In this document: one piece after another, positions 1 to 6,025 of the stretch | Layout of the letters: the number at the start of each line of letters is the position of its first letter | Numbering within the stretch: the stretch's first letter is position 1 | Source of the DNA: Bacillota bacterium | GTDB lineage: Bacteria > Bacillota > Dethiobacteria > DTU022 | Assembly: GCA_012510325.1 (NCBI GenBank) | Contig: JAAZIG010000038.1 | Location: 1-8,912, forward strand | Direction: 5' to 3' | DNA: 8,912 bases | The notes under the pieces: model-generated | What the model was told of the DNA's origin: nothing | What the model saw: only the letters and a program-made list of their open reading frames with translations | Database searches by the model: none | Translations under genes and position numbers: made by a program

Positions 1-1
1 A

Positions 2-1222
2 CCCCAGGGGCTGCTTGAAAAAGAGGCGGCTCATGTGGAGGGGTTTGCTCCGGAGGTGGCTTTGGTGACCAAGGGGGGCGGCGAGACGCTTGCCGAGCCG
101 CTGGTGGTGCGGCCCACCTCGGAGGCGATTATCTGTGATTTTTACTCGCGCTGGATCCAGTCCTGGCGTGATCTGCCTCTTTTGATCAACCAGTGGTGCA
201 ATGTGGTCCGCTGGGAGAAGGTCACCCGGCCTTTTTTGCGCACTTCGGAATTTTTGTGGCAGGAGGGGCATACCTGCCACCGCACTGAAGAAGAGGCCGA
301 AGCGGAAACCCTGAAGATGCTGGGGGTCTACCAGGACTTTCTGGAGACGGAGATGGCCATTCCGGTGATCCCCGGGCGCAAATCGGAGCGGGAGAAGTTT
401 GCCGGGGCCATGCGTACATACACCGTGGAGGCGCTCATGCGCGACGGGAGGGCTCTGCAGGCCGGGACCACGCACAATCTGGGGCAGCATTTTGCGAAAG
501 TTTTCGACATCACCTTTCTGGATCAGGACGATGAGCTGAAGCATGTCTGGCAGACTTCGTGGGGGGTCTCGACAAGGTTGATCGGTGCGCTGATCATGGT
601 GCACGGTGATGACCGCGGGCTGGTCCTGCCGCCGAGGATCGCGCCGGTCCAGGCGGTGATCGTGCCGATTGTGACGAAGAAGGCCAAGGACGAGGTGCTG
701 GCGGCGGCAAGGCGTTTGGACAGCGAGCTGAAGCAGGCCGGGATACGCGTGAAGCTGGATGATCGCGAAGGGTATACACCGGGCTGGAAGTTCAATGAAT
801 GGGAGATGAAGGGGGTGCCGCTGCGGCTCGAGCTGGGTCCCCGGGACTTGAGCGCGGAGCAGGTTGTGGCGGTGCGCCGAGATAGCGGCGTGAAGGAGCC
901 GCTGCCCTGGGGGGAGCTGGAGCAGAAGCTGCCGCAGCTTTTGGAGCAGGTCCAGAGAGATCTTTACCAGAGGGCGCTGCAGTATCGGGAGGAGCATACC
1001 AGAAGCGGGGCCGATTATGGAGAGTTCCTGGAGGTGATGGAAGGGGAGCGCGGTTTCTTCGTCGCTTCGTGGTGCGGCCGGGAGGAGTGTGAGCTCAAGG
1101 CGAAAGATGAAAGCAAGGCCACCATCCGCTGCATCCCCCTTGACGGGGAGCCGGAGCATGAGCGCTGCCTCATCTGCGGCGAAAAGGCGAGTGAACTGAT
1201 CTATTTGGCCAGGGCTTACTGA
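2..1222 (+). CDS. proS: Prolyl-tRNA synthetase, archaeal/eukaryote-like type (5' end outside window)
   Basis: Class II aminoacyl-tRNA synthetase that charges tRNA-Pro with proline in the cytoplasm. The frame is open from base 2 with family-like residues (LLEKEAAHVEGFAPEV), so the gene starts upstream and the GTG at 35 is internal; 406 codons are visible and roughly 70 N-terminal residues should be missing relative to the usual 470-480. Seen in order: the VRPTSE segment, motif 2 around VVRWEKVTRPFLRTSEFLWQ, the GTTHNLGQ proline-pocket segment, motif 3 (GLVLPPRIAPVQ), an anticodon-binding domain with GWKFNEWEMKGVPLRLELGPRD, and a C-terminal zinc-type domain with a WCGREEC pair and a RCLIC pair. 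The protein ends in Ala-Tyr, as is typical for this subtype, and lacks the editing insertion of the long bacterial form. A DUF362 gene follows after 15 bases, probably co-transcribed. Very sure of the function. Confidence 0.96.
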   Translation, partial: PQGLLEKEAAHVEGFAPEVALVTKGGGETLAEPLVVRPTSEAIICDFYSRWIQSWRDLPLLINQWCNVVRWEKVTRPFLRTSEFLWQEGHTCHRTEEEAEAETLKMLGVYQDFLETEMAIPVIPGRKSEREKFAGAMRTYTVEALMRDGRALQAGTTHNLGQHFAKVFDITFLDQDDELKHVWQTSWGVSTRLIGALIMVHGDDRGLVLPPRIAPVQAVIVPIVTKKAKDEVLAAARRLDSELKQAGIRVKLDDREGYTPGWKFNEWEMKGVPLRLELGPRDLSAEQVVAVRRDSGVKEPLPWGELEQKLPQLLEQVQRDLYQRALQYREEHTRSGADYGEFLEVMEGERGFFVASWCGREECELKAKDESKATIRCIPLDGEPEHERCLICGEKASELIYLARAY

Positions 1223-1237
1223 GAAGGGGGAATCATC

Positions 1238-2383
1238 TTGAGCGTGCCAACAGTATATTATGCCTCCAGCCGGGCCAGTTCCCACCGGGAGGGCGTGTTG
1301 AGGAAGGTGGGGCAGCTGTTCGACAGGGCCGGGGTGGCGGAAATGATCCAGCCCGGGGCGCTGGTGGCGATAAAGCTTCATTTTGGCGAGAGGGGCACCA
1401 CCGCTTTTCTGAATCCCGTTTTGGTCCGCCAGATTGTGAAGAAGGTCAGGGAGGCGGGGGGCAAGCCTTTTTTGTGCGACAGCAACACTTTGTACACCGG
1501 CGGGCGGGCCAATGCGGTGGATCATCTGGAGACGGCACTGCAGCACGGTTTTGGCTACGCCACCGTGGAGGCGCCGATCATTATTATGGACGGGCTGCGC
1601 GGGCGCGGCTGCCATGAGGTTGCGATCAGGGGAAACCATTTTAAGAGCGTTCAGATCGGCGCTGCGGTGGTGGAGGCCGATCTGCTGATCGTGCTTTCCC
1701 ATGTGAAGGGACATGCCATGACCGGGTTCGGCGGGGCGATCAAAAATTTAAGCATGGGCTGCAGCAACCGGGCGGGCAAGCAGAGAATGCACTCGGCGGT
1801 GAAGCCGGTGATCGCGGCGGAGCACTGCCGCCGCTGCGGCACCTGTCTTGAATGGTGTGCCGCCGGGGCGATCGCGCTTTCCGGTGAGGAGGCGGCGAGG
1901 ATCGATCCGGAAAAATGCACCGGCTGCGGTGAATGCATTATCTCCTGCCGCTACAAGGCGGTCAAGGTGCAGTGGAAGACGGATTTGCCCGAGCTGGGCG
2001 AGCGGATGGTTGAGTTTGCCTGCGGGGTCATGGAGAGCAAAGCGGATGCGGTGATCTGTTTTAATTTTGTGCTCGATGTGGTCCCCGACTGCGATTGCAA
2101 CTCCTGGAGCGATCTGCCGGTGGTCCCCGACAGCGGTATCGTCGTCTCAAGGGATCCTGTGGCTGTGGATCAGGCGGCCATCGATCTGATCAACGCCCAG
2201 ACCGGGATCGCCGGTTCGGCGCTGCCGGGAGCCTTTGCGCCGGGGGAAGATAAGTTTTGCGCCCTGCATCCGCAGACGGACTACCGGCTGCAGCTGGCCT
2301 ACGCTGAAGAGATGGGGCTGGGCCGCCGCCGCTACGAGTTGGTTCAAGTGGGGCCGGCTGAGAAAAGGGAGGAGCGCCGCTGA
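1238..2383 (+). CDS. DUF362 domain protein with two [4Fe-4S] ferredoxin motifs
   Basis: A 381-residue cytoplasmic protein of the DUF362 family with a ferredoxin insert; the biochemical role of the family is not settled. The N-terminal DUF362 part (about 1-190) has the VAIKLHFGERGTTAFLNP and SHVKGHAMTGFGGAIKNLSMG signatures. A ferredoxin segment then carries CxxCxxCxxxC twice, at C197/C200/C203/C207 and C227/C230/C233/C237, which should ligate two [4Fe-4S] clusters. The DUF362 fold resumes with DCDCNSW and VVSRDPVAVDQAAIDLI near residues 285-325. The proline that usually follows the fourth cysteine is absent in both motifs (Ala and Arg instead). There is no signal peptide or membrane segment. 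The TTG start at 1238 is preceded by GAAGGGGG (1223-1230) at good spacing, and no better start is seen. It lies between proS and the cyclo-ligase gene and is probably in their operon. An electron-transfer role is inferred from the clusters only. Confidence 0.88.
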   Translation: MSVPTVYYASSRASSHREGVLRKVGQLFDRAGVAEMIQPGALVAIKLHFGERGTTAFLNPVLVRQIVKKVREAGGKPFLCDSNTLYTGGRANAVDHLETALQHGFGYATVEAPIIIMDGLRGRGCHEVAIRGNHFKSVQIGAAVVEADLLIVLSHVKGHAMTGFGGAIKNLSMGCSNRAGKQRMHSAVKPVIAAEHCRRCGTCLEWCAAGAIALSGEEAARIDPEKCTGCGECIISCRYKAVKVQWKTDLPELGERMVEFACGVMESKADAVICFNFVLDVVPDCDCNSWSDLPVVPDSGIVVSRDPVAVDQAAIDLINAQTGIAGSALPGAFAPGEDKFCALHPQTDYRLQLAYAEEMGLGRRRYELVQVGPAEKREERR

Positions 2384-2415
2384 GCTGAAAAATATTTGGG
2401 GTAAAGGAGAAAGCG

Positions 2416-2991
2416 ATGCCTAAAAATGCGCTGCGCAAAGAGATCTATGCCCTGCGGGACAGTCTGACTCCGGAGGAGATCGCGGTTAAAAGCAGGGCTG
2501 TTGCCGGGCAGCTGGAGGAGCTGCCGTTTTACCGGGAGGCCGCTACCATTATGTTTTTTCTGTCGTTTCGCAGCGAAGTTGACACCAGGGGAATGGTTGA
2601 GGAAAACCTGGCGAAAGGCAAGCGGGTGCTGGTACCAAAATCGCTGCCTCAAGAGCGCGTGCTGGTCCCTTCGCAGCTGCTCGATCTGGAGAAGGACCTC
2701 GCTTTGGGATATTACGATATTCCCGAGCCCCGGGCGGAGGCGTTGCGCCCCGTTGAACCGGCAGAGATCGATCTGCTTATCGTTCCCGGGGTCGCTTTCG
2801 ACCTGCAGGGCAATCGGCTCGGTTACGGGGGCGGCTATTACGATCGTTTTTTCGAGCGGCTGCGCCCCGGGGTGCCGCTGGTGGCGATCGCCTTTGAGCT
2901 GCAGATCGTCTCCCGGGTGCCCATCGAGCCCTGGGACAGGCGGATGGACTGGGTGGTTACCGAGAAGAGGGCTATTCACACAGCGGGCTAG
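2416..2991 (+). CDS. 5-formyltetrahydrofolate cyclo-ligase (methenyl-THF synthetase)
   Basis: ATP-dependent conversion of 5-formyltetrahydrofolate to 5,10-methenyltetrahydrofolate, which returns the storage or inhibitory folate to the one-carbon pool. The 191-residue length is normal for the family. Seen: an N-terminal basic helix (KNALRKEIYALRDSL), the MFFLSFRSEVDT segment near residues 46-57, and the family signature PGVAFDLQGNRLGYGGGYYDRF (residues 124-145), which forms the nucleotide-binding region. The usual tail motif is present as EPWDRRMDWVVTE (171-183). The ATG at 2416 has AAAGGAG (2403-2409) six bases upstream. The gene begins 32 bases after the DUF362 gene. In an anaerobe with C1 metabolism it would feed folate intermediates, but no Wood-Ljungdahl gene is visible nearby. 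E. coli YgfA and B. subtilis YqgN belong to the same family. Confidence 0.94.
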   Translation: MPKNALRKEIYALRDSLTPEEIAVKSRAVAGQLEELPFYREAATIMFFLSFRSEVDTRGMVEENLAKGKRVLVPKSLPQERVLVPSQLLDLEKDLALGYYDIPEPRAEALRPVEPAEIDLLIVPGVAFDLQGNRLGYGGGYYDRFFERLRPGVPLVAIAFELQIVSRVPIEPWDRRMDWVVTEKRAIHTAG

Positions 2992-3015
2992 CCGCCAACC
3001 GGCCGGCCCGCTGTG
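2979..3015. terminator. GC-rich stem spanning the stop of the cyclo-ligase gene; possible bidirectional terminator
   Basis: A perfect 10-bp inverted repeat, CACAGCGGGC (2979-2988) and GCCCGCTGTG (3006-3015), encloses a 17-base loop that begins with the TAG stop codon. It lies between two convergent genes. Neither strand shows a T-run after the stem, so it is not a classical intrinsic terminator; it could be a Rho-assisted end or a 3' stability hairpin. Confidence 0.45.
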
Positions 3016-3026
3016 CTTGCGCTCAT

Positions 3027-3674
3027 TTACTGCGCCTCGAAGAAAAAACCCTGGAAGACCATATCGGTGAGGATGTCGGCAAGGTGATCGACATCGTCTT
3101 CTTTTCCGTTGACCACTTCCCAGATAAAGCGGTCGATGAGCAGGATAAAGGCTTTGGAGCCGATCACCGGATCGAACTCCTTGGCGAAACCTTTTTTCTG
3201 GGCAAAGATAATCGACACCTTGATATTCTTGATGAAGTAATCTTTGACTCCCTGCCAGTGGGCGACAATTGCTTCAGACTGCCCCAGCGCTTGCTCGTAG
3301 ACTTTCATGATGCTGCTGTGTTCTTCAGATAGTTTGAAGACGGAGAGTAAGATAGTGTGATATATTTCCCTGGCCCCTTTTATGTCCGTGGGGGCGAACT
3401 CGATATTGAGTAGGCTGTAAAACTCTTCGAGAACATTGTCCACCACCCGGCCAAGGATATCGTCTTTACCTTTGAAATGGCTGTAGACGGTTCCGTAACC
3501 GACATTGGCCATCTCACTGATTTTAGCGATTGTTGTCTTGGCGTAGCCGTCTTTGAGAAAGACTTCCTGTGCAGTTTCCAAAATGAGGTTGCGGGTAATA
3601 CGGCTGCGCAGATAGCGACGCGGTCTTTTGCGTTTGGTTTTTTTCGTTGATGCGGGGTCAGCTGATTTGCTCAC
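3027..3674 (-). CDS. TetR/AcrR-family transcriptional regulator
   Basis: A 215-residue DNA-binding repressor-type protein. After a very basic N-terminal tail (KKTKRKRPRRYLRSR, residues 11-25) comes a TetR_N domain: ILETAQEVFLKDGYAKTTIAKI followed by the recognition helix region MANVGYGTVYSHFKGKDDIL (55-74). The C-terminal half (about 75-215) is helical, rich in Phe and Ile, and presumably binds an unknown hydrophobic ligand and dimerises. The GTG start at 3674 is supported by GGGAGGG (3682-3688 on the plus strand) seven bases away; the overlapping ATG (3674-3676) is out of frame. Its codons are clearly more AT-rich than those of both neighbours, which suggests a different origin or weak expression. 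It is divergent from the metallophosphoesterase gene, and repeated palindromes lie between them, so autoregulation and control of that gene are plausible. The ligand cannot be deduced. Confidence 0.92.
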   Translation of the reverse strand: MSKSADPASTKKTKRKRPRRYLRSRITRNLILETAQEVFLKDGYAKTTIAKISEMANVGYGTVYSHFKGKDDILGRVVDNVLEEFYSLLNIEFAPTDIKGAREIYHTILLSVFKLSEEHSSIMKVYEQALGQSEAIVAHWQGVKDYFIKNIKVSIIFAQKKGFAKEFDPVIGSKAFILLIDRFIWEVVNGKEDDVDHLADILTDMVFQGFFFEAQ

Positions 3675-3690
3675 ATGAAAACCCTCCCGG

Positions 3691-3701
3691 TAAAAGTTTT
3701 A
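3691..3701. repeat. Palindrome TAAAAGTTTTA, copy 1 (candidate operator)
   Basis: A perfect 11-bp palindrome centred on one base. It lies in the predicted leader of the TetR gene, just upstream of its ribosome binding site. An identical copy extended to 13 bp (TAAAAGTTTTAAA) occurs 70 bp away at 3761. The AT-rich composition makes a chance match possible, but two identical copies inside one 177-bp regulator intergenic region favour a binding site. Confidence 0.45.
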
Positions 3702-3718
3702 AAGTATCATCTTCTTAC

Positions 3719-3737
3719 ATACATATTGACATTGTAT
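3719..3737. promoter_or_regulatory. Imperfect dyad ATACA-N9-TGTAT over the TetR gene promoter
   Basis: The arms ATACA (3719-3723) and TGTAT (3733-3737) form a 19-bp dyad, a usual size for a TetR-family operator. It covers the predicted -10 element and start point of the minus-strand promoter, so binding would block transcription of the regulator. The site was assigned by pattern and position only. Confidence 0.35.
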
Positions 3738-3758
3738 CATTTTATTTCAAAATTACAA
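3731..3758 (-). promoter_or_regulatory. Promoter of the TetR gene (extended -10)
   Basis: On the minus strand, TGATACAAT (3731-3739) is an extended -10 element with a TACAAT hexamer, five of six to consensus. A TTGTAA hexamer lies 16 bp upstream (3753-3758) as a weak -35. Transcription would start near 3724 and give a leader of about 50 bases. A second minus-strand pair, TTGACA (3791-3796) and TTTAAA (3768-3773) with 17-bp spacing, is an alternative whose -10 overlaps palindrome copy 2. Confidence 0.5.
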
Positions 3759-3760
3759 AC

Positions 3761-3773
3761 TAAAAGTTTTAAA
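3761..3773. repeat. Palindrome TAAAAGTTTTA(AA), copy 2 (candidate operator)
   Basis: Second copy of the palindrome found at 3691, identical over 13 bp. It lies upstream of the predicted metallophosphoesterase promoter and over the alternative minus-strand -10, so it could serve either divergent gene. Confidence 0.45.
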
Positions 3774-3789
3774 AAAACCAAATAAATTT

Positions 3790-3818
3790 TTGTCAAATAT
3801 AAAGATCCATAGTAAGAT
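3790..3818 (+). promoter_or_regulatory. Candidate promoter of the metallophosphoesterase gene
   Basis: TTGTCA (3790-3795, five of six to -35 consensus), a 17-bp spacer, and TAAGAT (3813-3818, four of six). The expected start lies near 3825, leaving a leader of about 27 bases before the ribosome binding site AGAGGTG (3838-3844). The -35 overlaps a TTGACA on the opposite strand, giving back-to-back promoters. Confidence 0.4.
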
Positions 3819-3851
3819 GAAACCGTTAATCCGGTGAAGAGGTGAGCAGTT

Positions 3852-4562
3852 ATGGCGATCTGGGCTCTTGGTGATCTTCATCTTTCCCATGCTCAGCCGA
3901 AGCCGATGGACATCTTTGGGGAAGCGTGGGCGAACCATACCGGGAAGATCGCGGCGAACTGGCGCCGCGTGGTCGGGGAGGAGGATCTGGTGATCATCCC
4001 CGGCGATATCTCCTGGGCGATGGATCTGGCCGGAGCGCAGGCCGATCTGGACTGGCTGGCGGCGCTACCGGGGGTCAAGCTTCTGATCCGCGGCAACCAC
4101 GATTACTGGTGGTCTTCCATCGGCAAGGTCCGCGCGGCGCTGCCGCCGGGGCTGGTCGCTCTGCAAAATGATCACTTCGTTTTCGGAAAGTGGGCTGTCT
4201 GCGGCACCAGGGGGTGGCTCTGTCCGGGGGATGAGGGTTTCGGCGGGGAGCACGATGAGAAGATCTACCGGCGGGAGCTCGGGCGGCTGCAGCTGTCCCT
4301 GGAGAGCGCCGTAAAAGCGGGGCAGATGCGCCTTATCGCTGCGCTGCACTACCCCCCTTTTGAGCGGCGCACCGAACCGAGCGGCTTTACCGAGCTGCTG
4401 GAGCGCTACGGGGTGAAGCACTGCGTCTTCGGCCATATCCACGACCCCGGCCGGGAGAAGCTGTTTCAGGGAGAGCGCGGCGGCGTTGTTTATCATTTTG
4501 TGGCTTCCGATGGGGTCGACTTCACCCCTGTGCCGGTGAGCGGGGCGCGGGGAAAAGCTTAA
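3852..4562 (+). CDS. Metallophosphoesterase (calcineurin-like, COG1768-type predicted phosphohydrolase)
   Basis: A 236-residue cytoplasmic enzyme with a dinuclear-metal phosphoesterase core. All metal-ligand motifs are visible in order: GDLHL (D8, H10), PGDISW (D52), GNHDYWW (N82, H83, D84), LHYPPF (H166) and GHIHD (H195, H197). The beginning MAIWALGDLHLS and the PMDIFGEAW segment are characteristic of a small Clostridia-rich subfamily of predicted phosphohydrolases; as far as I know its substrate is not established. There is no signal peptide or membrane helix. The ATG at 3852 has AGAGGTG seven bases upstream. It is divergent from the TetR gene and shares its promoter region, so it may be regulated by it. 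Its stop overlaps the rhomboid stop by 4 bp. The enzyme class is certain; the substrate (nucleotide, phosphoprotein or other phosphodiester) is open. Confidence 0.92.
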   Translation: MAIWALGDLHLSHAQPKPMDIFGEAWANHTGKIAANWRRVVGEEDLVIIPGDISWAMDLAGAQADLDWLAALPGVKLLIRGNHDYWWSSIGKVRAALPPGLVALQNDHFVFGKWAVCGTRGWLCPGDEGFGGEHDEKIYRRELGRLQLSLESAVKAGQMRLIAALHYPPFERRTEPSGFTELLERYGVKHCVFGHIHDPGREKLFQGERGGVVYHFVASDGVDFTPVPVSGARGKA

Positions 4563-4577
4563 TCGCGGTAGCGCCCC
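4542..4577. terminator. GC stem across the overlapping stop codons of two convergent genes (weak)
   Basis: GGGGCGC (4542-4548) and GCGCCCC (4571-4577) can pair around a 22-base loop that contains both stop codons. Neither strand has a T-run. At 7 bp it may be a chance product of GC-rich coding sequence, but its placement matches the stem at the other convergent junction (2979-3015). Confidence 0.25.
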
Positions 4578-5266
4578 TGCAGCCTCAGTTTGGTGATGAT
4601 GCCCACGGTCAGGCCGACGATGAATCCGCCGATATGGGCCCACCAGGCGACGGCCTGGACCCCGGCGGCGCTTCCCTGCAGGGAGACGTTGAACAGCTGC
4701 AGGAGAAACCACAGCCCCAGGAAGAGCATTGCCGGCAGGTGGACAAAGGTGAAGAAGCAGCCCAGAGGGACCAGGGTGAGGATGCGGGAGCGGGGATAGA
4801 GGATAAAGTAGGCGCCGAGGACTCCGGCGATGGCCCCGCTGGCGCCGACGAGGGGAGTCGAGGAGAGGGGATTGCTGAAAATGTGAAAAGAGATGCTCGC
4901 TGCGCCCATCAGCAGATAGAGCACCAGGTATTTCAGATGGCCGAGCATCCCTTCGATATTGTCGCCGAAGATCCACAGATAGAGCATATTGCCGATGAGG
5001 TGAAGCCAGCCGCCGTGCAGGAAATTGGCGGTGAACAGCGGCAGCGCCGCCTCCAGAAAAGAGGCCGATGGCAGGGCGGGGTCGAAAAGGCCGAAGAGGC
5101 TGGCGGTCAAATTTACCGGGACGGAGCCGTAGCGGTAGATGAACTGGTAGAGCTGCTCCGGCGGCAGGGTCATCTGGTGAAAAAAGACGAGCACATTCAC
5201 CAGAATAAGCCCGATGTTGACAAAGGGAAAGCGGTAGCGCGGTGCGGTGTCTCTTATTGGAATCAT
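4559..5266 (-). CDS. Rhomboid-family intramembrane serine protease
   Basis: A 235-residue polytopic membrane protein that should cleave transmembrane substrates within the lipid bilayer. The catalytic dyad is visible: Ser143 in GASGAIAG and His211 in AHIGGF. Other hallmarks are the HGGWLHLIGNMLYLWIFGDNIE stretch (84-105), with the conserved His and Asn93 that support the oxyanion hole, and the GAxxGG-like helix packing in the last segment. Hydrophobic segments lie at about 14-30, 86-101, 112-130, 138-157, 164-192 and 203-224, fitting the six-helix core. The beginning MIPIRDTAPRYRFPFVN is typical of a bacterial subgroup. The ATG at 5266 follows GGGGAGGAAA (5278-5287) at a rather long 13-base spacing. 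It has its own promoter and is divergent from the nuoE unit. The substrate is unknown. Confidence 0.94.
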   Translation of the reverse strand: MIPIRDTAPRYRFPFVNIGLILVNVLVFFHQMTLPPEQLYQFIYRYGSVPVNLTASLFGLFDPALPSASFLEAALPLFTANFLHGGWLHLIGNMLYLWIFGDNIEGMLGHLKYLVLYLLMGAASISFHIFSNPLSSTPLVGASGAIAGVLGAYFILYPRSRILTLVPLGCFFTFVHLPAMLFLGLWFLLQLFNVSLQGSAAGVQAVAWWAHIGGFIVGLTVGIITKLRLQGRYRD

Positions 5267-5291
5267 CTGATCTTTATTTCCTCCCCACTAC

Positions 5292-5321
5292 ATTATACCC
5301 CAGAGTGCCTTTATCTGTAAC
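5292..5321 (-). promoter_or_regulatory. Promoter of the rhomboid gene
   Basis: On the minus strand a perfect TATAAT (5292-5297) is preceded, at an 18-bp spacing, by GTTACA (5316-5321), four of six to -35 consensus. Transcription would start near 5285, almost at the ribosome binding site, giving a short leader of about 20 bases. Confidence 0.6.
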
Positions 5322-5421
5322 CGTTCTGCAATCTGCAGCTTTCGGCGGGAGACCCGCGGCGGGGCCCTTCCCTCCTTTTTCTGTTTTCCCAAACAATCGC
5401 TTACTTTTTGCCGTTAACCTA

Positions 5422-5453
5422 TCTTTTTGGCAGGATTATCTTTGCCAAAAAGA
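5422..5453. promoter_or_regulatory. Perfect 11-bp inverted repeat upstream of nuoE (candidate operator)
   Basis: TCTTTTTGGCA (5422-5432), a 10-base spacer, and TGCCAAAAAGA (5443-5453). The two arm centres are 21 bp apart, two helical turns, so a dimeric regulator could bind one face of the DNA. No T-run follows on either strand, which argues against a terminator. A weak promoter pair, TTAACC (5414-5419) and TATCTT (5437-5442) at 17-bp spacing, overlaps it. The regulator is unknown; the repeat does not match the clostridial Rex site pattern TTGTTAA-N4-TTAACAA. Confidence 0.55.
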
Positions 5454-5505
5454 GAATAAGTCAGTGTTATACCGCTTTAAATTTCAGGTAAGGGGGTTTG
5501 CCGGT

Positions 5506-6003
5506 TTGAGCAGCGAAAGTGCAACTGGAACCGTGGAACAGCTGCCGGAAGTCGACTTGAGCGGAATTGAAGCCCTGCTGGAGCCGTATGTGGGTGAAAA
5601 AGGAACGGTCATTCCGGTTCTGCAAAGTCTGCAGGAGCATTACGGTTATCTGCCCCGCCCGGCGTTGGAATATACCGCCAGGCGGATCAGGGTTCCCCTG
5701 AGCAGGCTTTTCGGGGTGGCCACATTTTACGCCCAGTTTAAGATGAGGCCCCGGGGTCGGAATATTATTCGGGTGTGCAAAGGCACGGCCTGCCATATCC
5801 AGGGCAGCGAGAAGGTGGGGGAGAGGGTGGAAGAGATTTTGGGGATCAAGGGGGGCGAAACGACGCCCGACCTGCGGTTCACCCTTGAGGAAGTCGCCTG
5901 TATCGGCGCCTGCGCGCTTGCTCCGGTGATGACGATCAACGACAATCCGCATGGCCGCCTTACTCCGGACCGGATCAAGAAGATATTGGAGAGCTACGAA
6001 TAG
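5506..6003 (+). CDS. nuoE: NuoE/HydC-like [2Fe-2S] subunit of an NADH-linked oxidoreductase
   Basis: A 165-residue thioredoxin-fold ferredoxin subunit (24-kDa family) that relays electrons to or from the NADH-binding flavoprotein encoded downstream. The N-terminal helical part (about 18-80) has VIPVLQSLQEHYGYLP and SRLFGVATFYAQF. The cluster ligands are C91 and C96 (VCKGTACH) and C132 and C136 (ACIGACALAP), with normal spacing. The start is taken as TTG at 5506 because AGGGGG (5491-5496) sits nine bases upstream and the resulting length fits the family. The frame stays open back to 5242, but the added sequence crosses the rhomboid promoter and does not look coding; a GTG at 5464 is possible but has a poor ribosome binding site. 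It heads a three-gene unit with the cysteine-rich gene (22-base gap) and nuoF. The partner could be a hydrogenase, a formate dehydrogenase or another acceptor. Confidence 0.93.
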   Translation: MSSESATGTVEQLPEVDLSGIEALLEPYVGEKGTVIPVLQSLQEHYGYLPRPALEYTARRIRVPLSRLFGVATFYAQFKMRPRGRNIIRVCKGTACHIQGSEKVGERVEEILGIKGGETTPDLRFTLEEVACIGACALAPVMTINDNPHGRLTPDRIKKILESYE

Positions 6004-6025
6004 CCCAGTAGTAGGAGGTGGTGAG

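Noticed and set aside
2344..2979. 211-codon open frame on the minus strand opposite the cyclo-ligase gene
   Set aside because: Shadow of a clearly identified enzyme; no family features in its translation.
4065..4976. 303-codon minus-strand and 228-codon plus-strand (4634-5320) frames across the metallophosphoesterase and rhomboid genes
   Set aside because: Both overlap genes with full catalytic motifs and have biased, unstructured translations.
5345..5357. GCGGG-AGA-CCCGC hairpin with T-rich sequence further on
   Set aside because: The T-rich stretch begins more than 15 bases after a 5-bp stem and no gene on that strand ends here, so a terminator is not supported.
5408..5420. GTTAAC near nuoE as a Rex (NADH-sensing) site
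   Set aside because: Only the short GTTAAC core is present; the paired TTGTTAA/TTAACAA arms are missing.
5427..5446. TTGG...TTGC elements that resemble a sigma-54 promoter upstream of nuoE
   Set aside because: GG (5429-5430) and GC (5444-5445) are 13 bases apart instead of the required 10, and the element is fully explained by the inverted repeat.
5242..5505. Longer N-terminus for NuoE starting at 5242
   Set aside because: It would cross the rhomboid promoter and start region, adds residues not expected in the family, and lacks the ribosome binding site present before TTG 5506.
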